DNA of 64,000 bases, taken from the NCBI RefSeq assembly GCF_011057645.1, contig NZ_JAALGE010000001.1:186001-250000 (forward strand). Direction: 5' to 3'. A model generated the notes under the pieces. The model worked only from the letters and a program-made list of their open reading frames with translations. It did no database searches and was not told the DNA's origin. Source of the DNA: Marisediminicola senii. Its GTDB lineage: Bacteria; Actinomycetota; Actinomycetes; Actinomycetales; Microbacteriaceae. The position numbers and the translations under genes are program-made. Below, piece by piece: positions 26,992-39,033 of the stretch. Numbering within the stretch: the first letter of the stretch is position 1; each line of letters begins with the position of its first letter.

Positions 26992-28035
26992 ATGACCGAC
27001 AGACCCCGGCTGACGCCCGCGATCGCCGATATCCGCCGGGCGGTGCGGGGTGCGCTCGAGGGCCAGCAGCCCGGTGCGCTGGTGCTCGTGGCGTTGAGCG
27101 GCGGACCGGATTCCCTCGCGCTGGCCGCCGCGTCCGCGTTCGAGGCGCCCCGGGCCGGCCTGGTGGCGGGGGCCGTGATCGTCGACCACGGACTGCAGGA
27201 GGGGTCGGTGGATGCCGCGGCCGCAGCATCCACCACCGCCAGGGCACTGGGGCTCGACCCCGTCGTGGTGAGGGCAGTCCGCGTGGGCACCGCGGGCGGA
27301 CCGGAGGCCGCCGCCCGTGACGCCCGCTACGCCGCCATCGAGACCGTGCGGCGCGAGACCGGGGCGACGAGCGTGCTGCTCGGCCACACCCTCGACGACC
27401 AGGCCGAGACGGTGCTGCTCGGACTCGCGCGGGGCAGCGGCACCCGCAGCCTCAGTGGCATGGATGCCGCGAGCGGCGCACTCCTCAGGCCGCTGCTCGG
27501 CATCCGTCGGTCGACCACCTTGGCGTTCTGCGACGATGCGGGCCTCACCCCGTGGCACGACCCGCAGAACGACGACACCGCATACACCAGGGTGCGCGTG
27601 CGCGCGACGGTGCTGCCCACGCTCGAGAGCGAGCTCGGCCCGGGTATCGCCGAGGCCCTCGCCCGCACCGCCGAGCAGGTGCGCGAAGACGCCGGGGCGC
27701 TCGACCACTTCGCCGAGGAGATCATCGAGGAGCTCGCCGAACACGCCGAGGCCGGGATCGCGCTGCCGGTCGCGTCGCTCGCGAGCAACCCGCCCGCACT
27801 GCGGCAGAGACTGGTGCGTCTCGTCGTGCACGGCGAGTTCCACCGGACGCTGTCGCGCGCGCAGACCCTCGAGGTGTGCCGCCTGGTCACCGACTGGCAC
27901 GGGCAGGGGCCGCTCGACCTGCCCGGCATTAGGGTGGAACGGCGCGGGGGGCGGATAGTGTTCAGCGCGCAAAGACCGCCGACTGACCCGGCCGTCCCAG
28001 CACCAGCCACGACCACGGAGCCCCAATGGAACTGA
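26992..28035 (+). CDS. tilS: tRNA(Ile)-lysidine synthase
   Basis: A 347-residue N-type ATP pyrophosphatase. The PP-loop [13 protein letters not shown] (about residue 34) and [15 protein letters not shown] identify TilS, which changes C34 of the AUA-reading tRNA-Ile to lysidine. It also has a substrate-binding helical domain after residue 200. The short C-terminal part is normal in actinobacteria. The ATG lacks a ribosome-binding site, and TTATCG lies just before it, so the mRNA may be leaderless. It overlaps hpt by ten bases and begins the tilS-hpt-ftsH cluster. Confidence 0.95.
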   Translation: MTDRPRLTPAIADIRRAVRGALEGQQPGALVLVALSGGPDSLALAAASAFEAPRAGLVAGAVIVDHGLQEGSVDAAAAASTTARALGLDPVVVRAVRVGTAGGPEAAARDARYAAIETVRRETGATSVLLGHTLDDQAETVLLGLARGSGTRSLSGMDAASGALLRPLLGIRRSTTLAFCDDAGLTPWHDPQNDDTAYTRVRVRATVLPTLESELGPGIAEALARTAEQVREDAGALDHFAEEIIEELAEHAEAGIALPVASLASNPPALRQRLVRLVVHGEFHRTLSRAQTLEVCRLVTDWHGQGPLDLPGIRVERRGGRIVFSAQRPPTDPAVPAPATTTEPQWN

Positions 28036-28580
28036 CCGACATCGCCGACGACCTGGCCGCGACGCTCTACACCGAGCAGCAGATCCAGGACAAGATCGAG
28101 GAGCTCGCGAAGCGCATCGACGCCGACTACGCGGGCGAGAAGCTGCTGCTGGTCGGCGTGCTCAAGGGCGCGGTGATGGTGATGGCCGACCTGGCCAGGG
28201 CGCTGACGTTGCCGATCGAGATGGACTGGATGGCCGTGTCGTCGTACGGCTCCGGAACCCAGTCGTCGGGCGTCGTGCGCATCCTCAAGGACCTCGACAC
28301 CGACCTCACCGGCCGCAAGGTGCTCATCGTCGAGGACATCATCGACTCGGGGCTCACCCTCTCCTGGCTGCGCGCGAACCTCAGCAGCCGGGGCGCGGAG
28401 TCGGTCGAGATCTGCGCGCTGCTGCGCAAGCCCGATGCCGCGAAGGTCGTGGTCGACGTCAAGTACGCCGGTTTCGAGATCGCCAACGAGTTCGTCATCG
28501 GGTACGGGCTCGACTACGCGGACAAGTACCGCAACCTGCGGGGGATCGGCGTGCTGGCGCCGCACATATACGCCTCATAG
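28026..28580 (+). CDS. hpt: Hypoxanthine phosphoribosyltransferase
   Basis: A 184-residue purine salvage enzyme that makes IMP or GMP from hypoxanthine or guanine and PRPP. It has [14 protein letters not shown], the flexible loop [11 protein letters not shown], and the PRPP-binding signature [14 protein letters not shown]. Length is standard. The ATG overlaps the end of tilS by ten bases in another frame, giving translational coupling. A 112-base gap with room for a promoter separates it from ftsH. Confidence 0.97.
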   Translation: MELTDIADDLAATLYTEQQIQDKIEELAKRIDADYAGEKLLLVGVLKGAVMVMADLARALTLPIEMDWMAVSSYGSGTQSSGVVRILKDLDTDLTGRKVLIVEDIIDSGLTLSWLRANLSSRGAESVEICALLRKPDAAKVVVDVKYAGFEIANEFVIGYGLDYADKYRNLRGIGVLAPHIYAS

Positions 28581-28692
28581 CCAATGGTCGTTACGCCGCC
28601 AGCAAACAGTGGGGTGACGCCAATAGCGCTGCAGGTACCCTTGCAGTCACATTCTTCGTCAGAAAGGCGCCGGGCACGCCGTCCGGGACACT

Positions 28693-30696
<2,004 letters not shown>

Positions 30697-30701
30697 GACC
30701 C

Positions 30702-31274
30702 GTGACCGGCATTGACACCGGCCGCATCGCGGCAGCGGTCGCCGAACTGCTCGAGGCCATCGGCGAGGACCCGCAGCGTGACGGCCTCCGCCACACACCG
30801 CAGCGGGTCGCCGATTCGTATCGCGAGTACTTCGCCGGCATCGGCGTCGACCCACTGCGGCACCTCGACGACCTGCTGCCCGTCGAGGAGCCGGGCGAGC
30901 TGGTCGTCGTGCGCGACCTCGAGTTCAGGTCGACCTGCGAACACCATCTCGTGCCGTTCACCGGAACCGCGCATATCGCCTATGCACCCGAGGCCAGCCT
31001 CGTCGGGCTGGGCAGGCTCGCGCAGGTCGTCGAGACCCTCGCCGCCCGGCCGCAGCTGCAGGAACGCCTCACCGACCAGGTCGCCGGCACCATCGACGCC
31101 GGGCTCGCGCCGCGCGGGGTGCTCGTCGTACTCGACGCCACCCACTCGTGCCTCGCCGCCCGCGGCGCCCGGCAGGCCCACAGCACCACCGCGACGATGG
31201 CCGCGCGCGGCATCATGACCGATGCGGTCAACCGCGCCGAAGCGCTCGCCCTGATCGGTGCACACCGTGGCTGA
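30702..31274 (+). CDS. folE: GTP cyclohydrolase I
   Basis: A 190-residue enzyme for the first step of folate synthesis (GTP to dihydroneopterin triphosphate). Zinc ligands are in STCEHHLVPF and in HSCLAARGARQ. The second motif usually reads CMxMRG, so the Met-to-Ala change is a mild variation. GLRHTPQRVADSYREYF is the family opening. It starts at GTG five bases after the ftsH stop; the frame upstream is a shadow of ftsH. It overlaps the start of folP. Confidence 0.96.
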   Translation: MTGIDTGRIAAAVAELLEAIGEDPQRDGLRHTPQRVADSYREYFAGIGVDPLRHLDDLLPVEEPGELVVVRDLEFRSTCEHHLVPFTGTAHIAYAPEASLVGLGRLAQVVETLAARPQLQERLTDQVAGTIDAGLAPRGVLVVLDATHSCLAARGARQAHSTTATMAARGIMTDAVNRAEALALIGAHRG

Positions 31275-32121
31275 GCATGCCGCAGGGCGCGCCGCCGCAC
31301 GCCCTGAGCGTGCCGCAGCGCGCCCGGTCATCCTCGGCATCCTCAACGTCACGCCCGACTCCTTCAGCGACGGGGGAGTGCACGCCGACGTCGACTCCGC
31401 GGTCGCCGCAGCCCACCGGATGGTCGTGCAGGGTGCCGACATCATCGACGTCGGCGGCGAGTCCACCCGCCCTGGCGCCCAGCGCGTACCGGTCGAGGTC
31501 GAGCGACAGCGCATCGAACCGGTGGTGCGCGAACTCGCCGCCGCCGGCATCGCGGTGAGCATCGACACCATGAACGCCGCCACGGCGGCCATCGCCATGC
31601 AGCACGGTGCGAGCATCGTGAACGACGTCTCCGGTGGACTCGCCGACCCCGACATGGCCGGCGTCGTGGCGGCCGGCGGCGCCCGCATGGTCGCGATGCA
31701 CTGGCGCGGCCCGAGTGCCACCATGAATGATCGCACCGACTACGGCGACGTCGTGGGCGACGTGATCGCAGACCTCGATCGACGGATGCAGCAGCTCGTC
31801 GCCGAGGGGATCGACGAGTCCCGCGTCATCCTCGATCCCGGAATCGGGTTCGCGAAGAATGCCGGGCAGAACTGGCGACTGCTCGCGGCCATGGACCAGT
31901 TCACCGCGCGCGGCACCCCGGTGCTGGTCGGGGTGTCGCGCAAGAGGTTCCTCGCAGACCTGCTGCCCGACGGGGAGCCTCCGGTGGCGAGGGATGCCGC
32001 AACCGCCGTCATCAGCGCGATGATGGCCTCCGCCGGCGCGTGGGGCGTGCGCGTGCACGACGTCGCGGCGACGGCCGCGGCCCTCGACGCGTGGAGTGCC
32101 ATCGAGGGCGCGCGATCGTGA
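31258..32121 (+). CDS. folP: Dihydropteroate synthase
   Basis: A 287-residue TIM-barrel enzyme joining p-aminobenzoate to the pterin; it is the sulfonamide target. It has signatures ILNVTPDSFSDGG, DIIDVGGESTRPGA and VILDPGIGFAKN. It starts at GTG within folE (17-base overlap); a second in-frame GTG nine bases on is also possible. An Ala/Arg-rich lead of about 20 residues precedes the first strand. Its TGA overlaps the folB GTG (GTGA). Confidence 0.96.
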   Translation: MHTVAEHAAGRAAARPERAAARPVILGILNVTPDSFSDGGVHADVDSAVAAAHRMVVQGADIIDVGGESTRPGAQRVPVEVERQRIEPVVRELAAAGIAVSIDTMNAATAAIAMQHGASIVNDVSGGLADPDMAGVVAAGGARMVAMHWRGPSATMNDRTDYGDVVGDVIADLDRRMQQLVAEGIDESRVILDPGIGFAKNAGQNWRLLAAMDQFTARGTPVLVGVSRKRFLADLLPDGEPPVARDAATAVISAMMASAGAWGVRVHDVAATAAALDAWSAIEGARS

Positions 32122-32492
32122 GCGCCGTGCCGCGCGACAGCATCACCCTGACCGGGCTCCGTGCCCGCGGCAACCACGGTGTCTTCGCCCACGAGCGCGA
32201 GGACGGCCAGGAGTTCGTGGTCGACGTGACGGTGGCGGTCGACCTGGCGGGCGCCGCGGCATCCGACGACCTCTCGAGAACGATCCACTACGGAGTGCTC
32301 GCCGAGGAGGTGGTCGCCGCGGTCGAGCGACACCCCGTCGACCTGATCGAGACGGTCGCGGAACGCATCGCCGCCGTCGTGCTCGCCCACCCCGCCGCCC
32401 ACTCGGTGCGGGTGACCGTGCACAAGCCGCAGGCGCCCATCACGGTACCCTTCACCGATGTCGCCGTGACGATCGTCAGGGACCGGCAGTGA
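32118..32492 (+). CDS. folB: Dihydroneopterin aldolase
   Basis: A 124-residue enzyme making 6-hydroxymethyl-dihydropterin. It has LTGLRARGNHGVFAHERE (the Glu-containing first motif), DDLSRTIHYGVLAEEV, DLIETVAERIA and the closing VTVHKPQAPI. Length is typical of the octameric enzyme. It starts at GTG coupled to folP (GTGA). folK follows after 48 bases. Confidence 0.95.
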   Translation: MSAVPRDSITLTGLRARGNHGVFAHEREDGQEFVVDVTVAVDLAGAAASDDLSRTIHYGVLAEEVVAAVERHPVDLIETVAERIAAVVLAHPAAHSVRVTVHKPQAPITVPFTDVAVTIVRDRQ

Positions 32493-32540
32493 GACGGCCA
32501 TGGTGACGGAGACGACGATCGAGGCAGGGGTGGTGGCACC

Positions 32541-33086
32541 GTGGCGGTGAGACAGCAGCGCATGCGGGCGCGCCTCCCGGCCGTCATCGCCCTGGGCAGC
32601 AACCTCGGCGACCGCGAACGCACGCTGCGCGACGCCGTGCGCGCGATCTCGGCACTGCCGGGGGTCACGGTGACCGCGGCATCCGACATCGTCGAATCGC
32701 CGGCGCTCAAGCCCGACGGCGTCGACGACCAGGCACCCGCCTACCTCAACGCGGTCATCACGGTGCGCTCGGCCATGAAGCCGGAGAACCTGCTCGCCGC
32801 ACTGAACGGCATCGAGGCCGACATGGGGCGCGTACGTGCCGAGCGGTGGGGCGACCGCACCATCGACCTCGACCTGATCACCGCGGCCGGAACACAGGTC
32901 ACCAGCGAGAACCTGACGCTGCCGCATCCGCGGGCATACCAGCGCGCGTTCGTGCTGGTGCCGTGGCTGCAGATCGCGCCGCTCGCGAACCTGCCCGGCT
33001 ACGGCCGCATCGCCCAGCTGGTGCAGGAGGTCAGCGACGTGGTGCACCCGTACGCCGCGGCCCCGCTGATGGACGAGGTCCGCTGA
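32541..33086 (+). CDS. folK: Hydroxymethyl-dihydropterin pyrophosphokinase
   Basis: A 181-residue HPPK adding pyrophosphate to the pterin before FolP. It has VIALGSNLGDRERTL, the metal-binding ERWGDRTIDLDLI, and LPHPRAYQRAFVLVPW. GTG codons at 32541 and 32547 are both possible starts, with AGGGGTGG just upstream. The tail AAAPLMDEVR is echoed in the 22-codon frame that follows. Its TGA shares a base with the ATG of that frame (TGATG). Confidence 0.95.
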   Translation: MAVRQQRMRARLPAVIALGSNLGDRERTLRDAVRAISALPGVTVTAASDIVESPALKPDGVDDQAPAYLNAVITVRSAMKPENLLAALNGIEADMGRVRAERWGDRTIDLDLITAAGTQVTSENLTLPHPRAYQRAFVLVPWLQIAPLANLPGYGRIAQLVQEVSDVVHPYAAAPLMDEVR

Positions 33087-33154
33087 TGTCGCAAAGACCG
33101 GCCCGAACCCGCTTCACCGGCCACGCCGCCCCGCTCGCAAACGAGGTTCGCTAG
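33086..33154 (+). CDS. 22-residue frame with a copy of the FolK C-terminus
   Basis: It starts at an ATG overlapping the folK stop and ends at TAG directly before the next gene's ATG. It reads MSQRPARTRFTGHAAPLANEVR. Its last eleven residues (GHAAPLANEVR) resemble the folK end (PYAAAPLMDEVR). Either a short coupled leader-like peptide or the scar of a small 3' duplication that produced an extra stop. Real translation is uncertain. Confidence 0.35.
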   Translation: MSQRPARTRFTGHAAPLANEVR

Positions 33155-33643
33155 ATGACCCGCACCCGCATCTCCAGCCTGCTGCTGCTCGCCGCGATCG
33201 GCCTCGTGGTCGGTGGCATGACGCAGCTCGCGCTCGCGTCGGCCGGGCGCCCAATCGTGATCGCACCGATCACCCTGCCCCTCGCCCTGATCGCCATCGG
33301 GGCGATCGTGGTCTGGATGGCGGTGCCCATTCGACGGATGACGCGGGGGCGCGCACCGGCGAAGGGCCCCGTCGACCCGTTCTTCGCCACCCGCGTGGTG
33401 ATGCTCGCGAAGGCCAGCGCCCTCAGCGGCGCGCTGCTCGCCGGCGCAGGCGGAGGGATGCTCGCGTATCTCCTCACGCGTTCCGTGGTGCCGGGGGTAG
33501 GCTCGCTGGCGTCGACGATCGCCACCATCGTGGGTGCGGTGGTGCTCCTGACCTGCGGTTTGGTCGCGGAGCACATGTGCCGCATCCCGCCAGACGACGA
33601 CGAAGACAACGACGGACAGCGACCGGCGAGGGCACGCTCCTAA
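33155..33643 (+). CDS. DUF3180 family membrane protein
   Basis: A 162-residue protein with four hydrophobic helices in two pairs and a charged linker (RRMTRGRAPAKGPVDPFFATRVV), the DUF3180 layout. This actinobacterial family of unknown function is almost always found directly after folK, as here. The acidic tail DDDEDNDG is cytoplasmic. It starts at ATG immediately after the stop of the 22-codon frame. Confidence 0.85.
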   Translation: MTRTRISSLLLLAAIGLVVGGMTQLALASAGRPIVIAPITLPLALIAIGAIVVWMAVPIRRMTRGRAPAKGPVDPFFATRVVMLAKASALSGALLAGAGGGMLAYLLTRSVVPGVGSLASTIATIVGAVVLLTCGLVAEHMCRIPPDDDEDNDGQRPARARS

Positions 33644-33688
33644 GCGGGCCGATCCCGCCGGCGAGGCACCAGCGACCAGAGGATTCCA

Positions 33689-34171
33689 GTGAGCACACGC
33701 CTTGACCTTCCGACGCTGGCCTGGCACCGGGTGTCACCGAAATACCTCACGGCGGAGTTCATCGGGCTTGCCGTCACCGCACTGGTCGTCGCGGGGGCGA
33801 CCATCCCGCTGCACCTGTTCGGCTGGGACTACGCGTGGTGGGCCACCGCGGCCGCGGTACTCGCGGTCCTGGTCTACGCGGCGTTCACCCCACGTCGCAT
33901 CCGCGCGATCGGCTACGTGCTGCGTGATGACGACCTGGTGTTCCGCAAGGGCATCCTGTTCCAGCGCTTCGTCGCGGTTCCCTATGGACGGATGCAGCTC
34001 ATCGACGTGAACCGTGGACCGTTGTTGCGCGCCCTCGGGCTCAGCGACCTCAAGTTCGTCACTGCCGCGGCATCCACCAATGTCATCATTCCCGGACTGC
34101 CCCAGCACGAGGCAGACGAGCTGCGCGATCACCTCGTCGCGCTCGCCGAGAGCCGCCGGGCCGGCCTGTGA
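33689..34171 (+). CDS. PH (bPH2/DUF304) domain membrane protein, short
   Basis: A 160-residue protein. Two N-terminal helices are followed by a bacterial PH domain of the YdbS type (VLRDDDLVFRKGILFQRFVAVPYGRMQLIDVNRGPLLRALGL). It starts at GTG with GAGG upstream. Its TGA overlaps the GTG of the longer PH protein, so they form a YdbS/YdbT-like pair. The Bacillus pair is linked to resistance to some membrane-active compounds; no function is proven here. Confidence 0.85.
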   Translation: MSTRLDLPTLAWHRVSPKYLTAEFIGLAVTALVVAGATIPLHLFGWDYAWWATAAAVLAVLVYAAFTPRRIRAIGYVLRDDDLVFRKGILFQRFVAVPYGRMQLIDVNRGPLLRALGLSDLKFVTAAASTNVIIPGLPQHEADELRDHLVALAESRRAGL

Positions 34172-35853
34172 GCGACGAGCAATACCCGTCGGGACCCGTC
34201 GCGGGCCCCGCGCCCGCGGCGAACTCCGCCCCCGCGCCCGAGACGAACCCGGGCACCGCGCCCGAGGCGGGCCCCGCGCCTGACGAGGTCGTCGCCCGCA
34301 CCCCCGCAGCGCTGCCGGGCGAACCCGTCACCGCGCTCGCCGCGTCACTGAGCGACGGCGAGTGGCATCGGCTGCACCCCGCGTCACCACTCCTCAAGGG
34401 CGGAATCGCGCTGCTCGCCATCATCGGCGTGATCATCGCCAACCTGCGCGAGCGCCTGATCGAGATGTTCGTTCCGCAGGCGGGGTACGGCGCCGGGGAC
34501 CCGATCGACCTGATCCTCGAGAGCGGTTACCTGCTGCCCGCCATCGGAGCCGTGCTCGCGGTGCTCGTCGTGCTGGTCATCGGCTTCTACGTTTCGTGGC
34601 GCATGCACACCTTCCGCATCACCGACGAGGTCGTCGAGGTGCGCTCCGGCGTGCTGTTCCGCACCAACCGCAGGGCCAGGCTCGACCGCATCCAGGGCAT
34701 CAACATCGTGCGGCCCGTGATCGCACGGCTGTTCGGGGCCGCCAAGCTCGAGGTCAACCAGGCCGGGCAGGACGCGAACGTCAAGCTCGAGTACCTCGGC
34801 TCCGGTGCGGCCGACGACCTGCGGCGCGAGATCCTACGCCTCGCATCGGGCAGCCGCGCGGTCGCGCAGCACGGGGCCGCAGCCACAACGGCCGAGGGGT
34901 CGATCGTCGACCGGCGGCTCGGCGAGTTCCTCGCGCCGGAGCTGGACCCGAATGCCGCCGAACCGGAGTCGGTGGTCAAGCTCAGCGTCGGCCGGCTGCT
35001 CGGCTCCATCGCCCTGAGCGGCGGCACCATCTTCCTCGTGCTCATGATCGTCGCCGTCATCGTGACCTCGATCTTCGCGAGCGAGGCACTGTTCGGGCTC
35101 ATCGGCGTGATTCCCGCCGCCCTCGGTATCGGCACCTTCTACGTCCAGCGGTTCCTGAAGTCGCTTCGCTACACGATCGCCGGCACGCCGGACGGGGTGC
35201 GCGTCGGCTTCGGCCTGCTCACCACGAGCAACGAGACCCTGCCCCCCGGCCGCATCCACTCCGTCAAGGTCAGCCAGCCGATCCTGTGGCGCACCACCGG
35301 GTGGTGGGAGGTCAAGGTCAACCGTGCAGGCCACTCCTCGGCGTCAGGAGCCGCCGGCCAGCAGAACACCACCATCCTCCCGGTCGGCAACCTCGACGAC
35401 GTGCGCCGCGTGCTCGGCCTCGTGCTGCCCGAGTTCAGCGCCGAGGAGGCGCTCGCGATGGCCGAGACCGGCATGATCGGCCGTGGAACCGACGACGACG
35501 GCTTCGCCAACTCGCCCCGCCGCGCGCGCGTGCTGCGCTGGTTCTCGTGGCGACGCAACGGATTCGCCGTCGGCCCCGGGTCCGTGCTGTTGCGCAAGGG
35601 CAAGATCTGGCGCGAGCTCGTCATCGTTCCGCACCCGCGCCTGCAGAGCATCGCGCTCAGCCAGGGCCCGCTCCAGCGCCGCCTGTCGCTCGCCGCCGTC
35701 TACCTGCACACGGTCGCCGGCCCCATCACGGCGCAGCTCGGCGCGATCGACGCCGACACCGCCACCGCCTTCTTCGACGATGTCGCGGCGGCCGCCGTCT
35801 CCGCGTCGAGCACCGACACGTCGCACCGATGGCGTTCGACGGAGGATGCATGA
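34168..35853 (+). CDS. PH (bPH2/DUF304) domain membrane protein, long
   Basis: A 561-residue YdbT-like protein. A 65-residue Pro/Ala-rich disordered start precedes two helices, then a bPH2 domain (FRITDEVVEVRSGVLFRTNRRARL), two more helices, a second (YTIAGTPDGVRVGFGLLTTSNETL) and a third (GFAVGPGSVLLRKGKIWREL) PH-like unit. It starts at GTG coupled to the short PH protein. Its stop overlaps the next ATG. The three PH units in a membrane frame suggest a scaffold; ligands are unknown. Confidence 0.85.
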   Translation: MSDEQYPSGPVAGPAPAANSAPAPETNPGTAPEAGPAPDEVVARTPAALPGEPVTALAASLSDGEWHRLHPASPLLKGGIALLAIIGVIIANLRERLIEMFVPQAGYGAGDPIDLILESGYLLPAIGAVLAVLVVLVIGFYVSWRMHTFRITDEVVEVRSGVLFRTNRRARLDRIQGINIVRPVIARLFGAAKLEVNQAGQDANVKLEYLGSGAADDLRREILRLASGSRAVAQHGAAATTAEGSIVDRRLGEFLAPELDPNAAEPESVVKLSVGRLLGSIALSGGTIFLVLMIVAVIVTSIFASEALFGLIGVIPAALGIGTFYVQRFLKSLRYTIAGTPDGVRVGFGLLTTSNETLPPGRIHSVKVSQPILWRTTGWWEVKVNRAGHSSASGAAGQQNTTILPVGNLDDVRRVLGLVLPEFSAEEALAMAETGMIGRGTDDDGFANSPRRARVLRWFSWRRNGFAVGPGSVLLRKGKIWRELVIVPHPRLQSIALSQGPLQRRLSLAAVYLHTVAGPITAQLGAIDADTATAFFDDVAAAAVSASSTDTSHRWRSTEDA

Positions 35854-36554
35854 CGCCGGCGCCGCAGCAGAGGTCGGGTCGCCTCGGGGTCGGCATCGTC
35901 GGGGCTGGCCTCGTCGGCCCGGTGCTGGGTGCCGCCCTCGCCGGGGCCGGCCACGCCATCGTGGGCATCTCGGCCATCTCTGAGGCCAGCAGGGAACGCG
36001 CGTCGGCGATCCTGCCCGGAGTGCCCATGATCGACGTGCCCGCCCTCGTCGAGCGCAGCGAACTGGTGATCCTCGCCGTTCCCGCCGACGAACTCGAGGG
36101 TCTCGTCGCGGGGCTCGCCGCGGTGAAGGCCTGGCAGCCCGGCCAGCTCGTGGTGCACACCGCGGCGCGCTTCGGCACCGCCGTGCTCGCGCCGGCCATG
36201 GCGCAGGGAGCGATCCCGCTCGCCATCCACCCGGCCATGGCGTTCACCGGAACCTCGATCGACGTCGCCAGGCTCGCCGAGACCTGGTTCGCCGTGACCG
36301 CCCCCGGGCCCGTGCAGCCCATAGGGCAGGCGCTCGTGGTCGAGATGGGCGGGGAACCGGTGATGATCGCCGAGGCCGACCGGGAGGCGTACGCCGAGGC
36401 CATTAGCACCGCGACCAGCTTCTCGCACGCCATCGTGGCCCAGGCCACCGGAATCCTCGCCGAAATCGGCGTCGAAGCACCGGGCCGGCTGCTCGCGCCA
36501 CTCGTGCGATCCTCGGTCGAGAACGCCCTGCGCACCCCGCCGCCCAGCCTGTGA
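35850..36554 (+). CDS. Rossmann-like / DUF2520 domain protein
   Basis: A 234-residue protein with an N-terminal Rossmann fold (VGIVGAGLVGPVLGAALAGAGH, LVILAVPADELEG). A DUF2520-type helical C-terminal half contains HPAMAFTGT and ATSFSHAIVAQA. The fold resembles ketopantoate or prephenate-type reductases, and the gene stands directly before panC, as in many actinobacteria, so a role in pantothenate synthesis has been proposed for such genes. The true substrate is unproven. The ATG overlaps the preceding stop. Confidence 0.85.
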   Translation: MTPAPQQRSGRLGVGIVGAGLVGPVLGAALAGAGHAIVGISAISEASRERASAILPGVPMIDVPALVERSELVILAVPADELEGLVAGLAAVKAWQPGQLVVHTAARFGTAVLAPAMAQGAIPLAIHPAMAFTGTSIDVARLAETWFAVTAPGPVQPIGQALVVEMGGEPVMIAEADREAYAEAISTATSFSHAIVAQATGILAEIGVEAPGRLLAPLVRSSVENALRTPPPSL

Positions 36555-36581
36555 CCTGCGGAGCACCGGTAACATCGTCAG

Positions 36582-37439
36582 GTGTCCGTCGTCGTCGAAA
36601 CCATTGCGGGCATGCGCTCCGCACTCCGCCACCTCACCGAAAGCGCTGACGGAGGCAGGAAAGTCGCCCTGGTGCCCACGATGGGTGCCCTGCACGACGG
36701 CCATCTCGCCCTGATCGACCGGGCCCTCCAGATCGCCGACATCGTGGTCGTCTCGATCTTCGTCAACCCGCTGCAGTTCGGGGCGGGCGAGGACCTCGAC
36801 ACCTACCCGCGCACCCTCGACGCCGACCTCGCGGCCCTCGAGGCCCGCGGCGTGCCGTTCGTATTCGCCCCCACCGCCGACGAGATGTACCCGCGGGGCG
36901 CGAGCGAGACCCGCGTCACCTCGGGGTCGATCGGCGGCCGATACGAGGGCAAGTCGCGTCGCGGACACTTCGACGGCGTGCTCACCGTCGTCGCGAAGCT
37001 GCTGAACATCGTCGAGCCCGACGTCGTGGCATTCGGCGAGAAAGACGCCCAGCAGGTCTTCCTGGTGCGGCGCATGATCGGCGACCTCGACCTCGACATC
37101 GCGGTCGAGGCCGTCGAGACGGTGCGCGACGTCGACGGCCTCGCACTGTCGAGCCGCAACCGCTTTCTCGACGACCGCCAGCGCCGCGCCGCCGTCGCCA
37201 TCCCGAATGCCCTCGAAGCGGCGGAGTCGTCGGCCGATCGGGGAACCGACGCCGTGCTCGCCGCAGCGCAGTCGGTGCTCACCGGCGACTCCGACGTGCA
37301 GCTCGACTACCTCACCGTCGTCGACCCCGCCACCTTCCTGCCGGTCGACGAGGGCCACCACGGCCGCGCGGTCGTGCTCGTCGCCGCCCGCGTCGGCGAC
37401 ACCCGCCTGATCGACAACCAGGCCATCTACATCGGCTGA
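36582..37439 (+). CDS. panC: Pantothenate synthetase
   Basis: A 285-residue ligase joining pantoate and beta-alanine with ATP. It has [11 protein letters not shown] (HXGH-like ATP site), [35 protein letters not shown] and LSSRN. Complete length. It starts at GTG 27 bases after the DUF2520 gene without a clear ribosome-binding site. lysS follows after 71 bases with its own site. Confidence 0.96.
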   Translation: MSVVVETIAGMRSALRHLTESADGGRKVALVPTMGALHDGHLALIDRALQIADIVVVSIFVNPLQFGAGEDLDTYPRTLDADLAALEARGVPFVFAPTADEMYPRGASETRVTSGSIGGRYEGKSRRGHFDGVLTVVAKLLNIVEPDVVAFGEKDAQQVFLVRRMIGDLDLDIAVEAVETVRDVDGLALSSRNRFLDDRQRRAAVAIPNALEAAESSADRGTDAVLAAAQSVLTGDSDVQLDYLTVVDPATFLPVDEGHHGRAVVLVAARVGDTRLIDNQAIYIG

Positions 37440-37510
37440 GTGCCGCAACTACCATTGGACGGTCGGCCAGCCCGACGCCCGCACCACACCTATTCGCACG
37501 CAGGAGAGCC

Positions 37511-39022
37511 ATGACCGAGCCCAGCACCCCGATCCTCTCCGACGATGAGGCACTCGAGCTCGAGGTGTCGGAGCAGAAGTCCGTGCGCCTCGCCAAGCGG
37601 GCGCGACTCATCGAGTCCGGCGCGGGTGCCTACCCGGTCGGCGTGCCCGTCACGACGACCATTCCCGCGGTGCGCGCCGCCTACCCCGACCTGGAGCCCG
37701 ATGTCGCCACCGGCGACGTCGTCTCCATCGCCGGTCGCGTCGTGCACTCGCGCAACACCGGCAAGCTCTGCTTCGCGTCACTGCAGTCCGGAGACGGGTC
37801 GCGAATCCAGGCCATGGTGAGCCTGGCCGCGGTCGGCGAGGACTCGCTGCGCGACTGGAAGGAGCTCGTCGACCTCGGCGACCATGTCTTCGTCTCGGGC
37901 GAGGTCATCTCCAGCCGACGGGGCGAACTCTCCGTGATGGTGAACGAATGGCAGATCGCCTCCAAGGCCCTGCGCCCGCTGCCCAACCTGCACGCCGAGC
38001 TCAACGACGAGACCCGCGTGCGCAGCCGTTACCTCGACCTGATCGCCCGGGAGGGCGCCCGCGAGATGGTGCGCTCCCGTGCCGCCGTCGTGGCATCGCT
38101 TCGGAAGACCTTCGCGCTGCACCACTACGTCGAGGTCGAGACCCCGATGCTGCAGGTCATGCATGGCGGGGCATCCGCCCGCCCGTTCGCCACCCACAGC
38201 AACGCGTTCGACACGGAGCTCTACCTGCGCATCGCGCCCGAGCTGTTCCTCAAGCGCGCCGTCGTCGGCGGCATCGAGCGGGTCTTCGAAATCAACCGCA
38301 ACTTCCGCAACGAGGGCGCCGACTCAACACACTCCCCGGAATTCGCGATGCTCGAGGCCTACCAGGCCTACGGCGACTACCACCAGATGGCCGACCTGAC
38401 CCAGCAGATGGTGCAGAACGCGGCGCTCGACGCCACCGGATCGCACGTCGTCACCTGGGCAGACGGCACCGAGTACGACTTCGGCGGCGAGTGGGACCGC
38501 GTCAGCATGTACGACTCGCTCTCCGCGGCATCCGGCATCGCCATCACCCCGGAGACGCCGCTCGACGAGCTGCTCACCCTCGCCGGGTCGCTCGACATCG
38601 AGGTGCACCTGCCCACCCACGGCAAGCTCGTCGAAGAGCTCTGGGAGCATTTCGTGAAGCCCGGGCTCGAGCGCCCGACCTTCGTGATGGACTTCCCGGT
38701 CGACACCTCCCCGCTCGTACGCGCGCACCGCTCCATCCCCGGCGTCGTAGAGAAGTGGGACCTCTACGTGCACGGCTTCGAGCTCGGCACCGGCTACTCC
38801 GAGCTGGTCGACCCCGTCGTGCAGCGCGAGCGGTTCGTCGAGCAGGCAAAGCTCGCCGCGGGCGGCGACGTCGAGGCCATGCGCCTCGACGAAGAGTTCC
38901 TCCGGGCGCTCGAGCACGGCATGCCGCCCACCGGCGGAATGGGTATGGGCATCGACCGCCTGCTGATGGGCATCACCGGGCTCGGCATTCGCGAGACCAT
39001 CCTGTTCCCGCTGGTCAAGTAA
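37511..39022 (+). CDS. lysS: Lysyl-tRNA synthetase, class II
   Basis: A 503-residue class II enzyme. An N-terminal OB-fold anticodon-binding domain (about 60-160, [21 protein letters not shown]) is followed by the catalytic core with motif 2 ([20 protein letters not shown]) and motif 3 ([11 protein letters not shown]). VETPMLQ and TSPL are class II Lys-specific contexts. It starts at ATG with CAGGAGAG. Two small membrane-protein genes follow at once. Confidence 0.97.
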   Translation: MTEPSTPILSDDEALELEVSEQKSVRLAKRARLIESGAGAYPVGVPVTTTIPAVRAAYPDLEPDVATGDVVSIAGRVVHSRNTGKLCFASLQSGDGSRIQAMVSLAAVGEDSLRDWKELVDLGDHVFVSGEVISSRRGELSVMVNEWQIASKALRPLPNLHAELNDETRVRSRYLDLIAREGAREMVRSRAAVVASLRKTFALHHYVEVETPMLQVMHGGASARPFATHSNAFDTELYLRIAPELFLKRAVVGGIERVFEINRNFRNEGADSTHSPEFAMLEAYQAYGDYHQMADLTQQMVQNAALDATGSHVVTWADGTEYDFGGEWDRVSMYDSLSAASGIAITPETPLDELLTLAGSLDIEVHLPTHGKLVEELWEHFVKPGLERPTFVMDFPVDTSPLVRAHRSIPGVVEKWDLYVHGFELGTGYSELVDPVVQRERFVEQAKLAAGGDVEAMRLDEEFLRALEHGMPPTGGMGMGIDRLLMGITGLGIRETILFPLVK

Positions 39023-39033
39023 GAGAGAGAACC

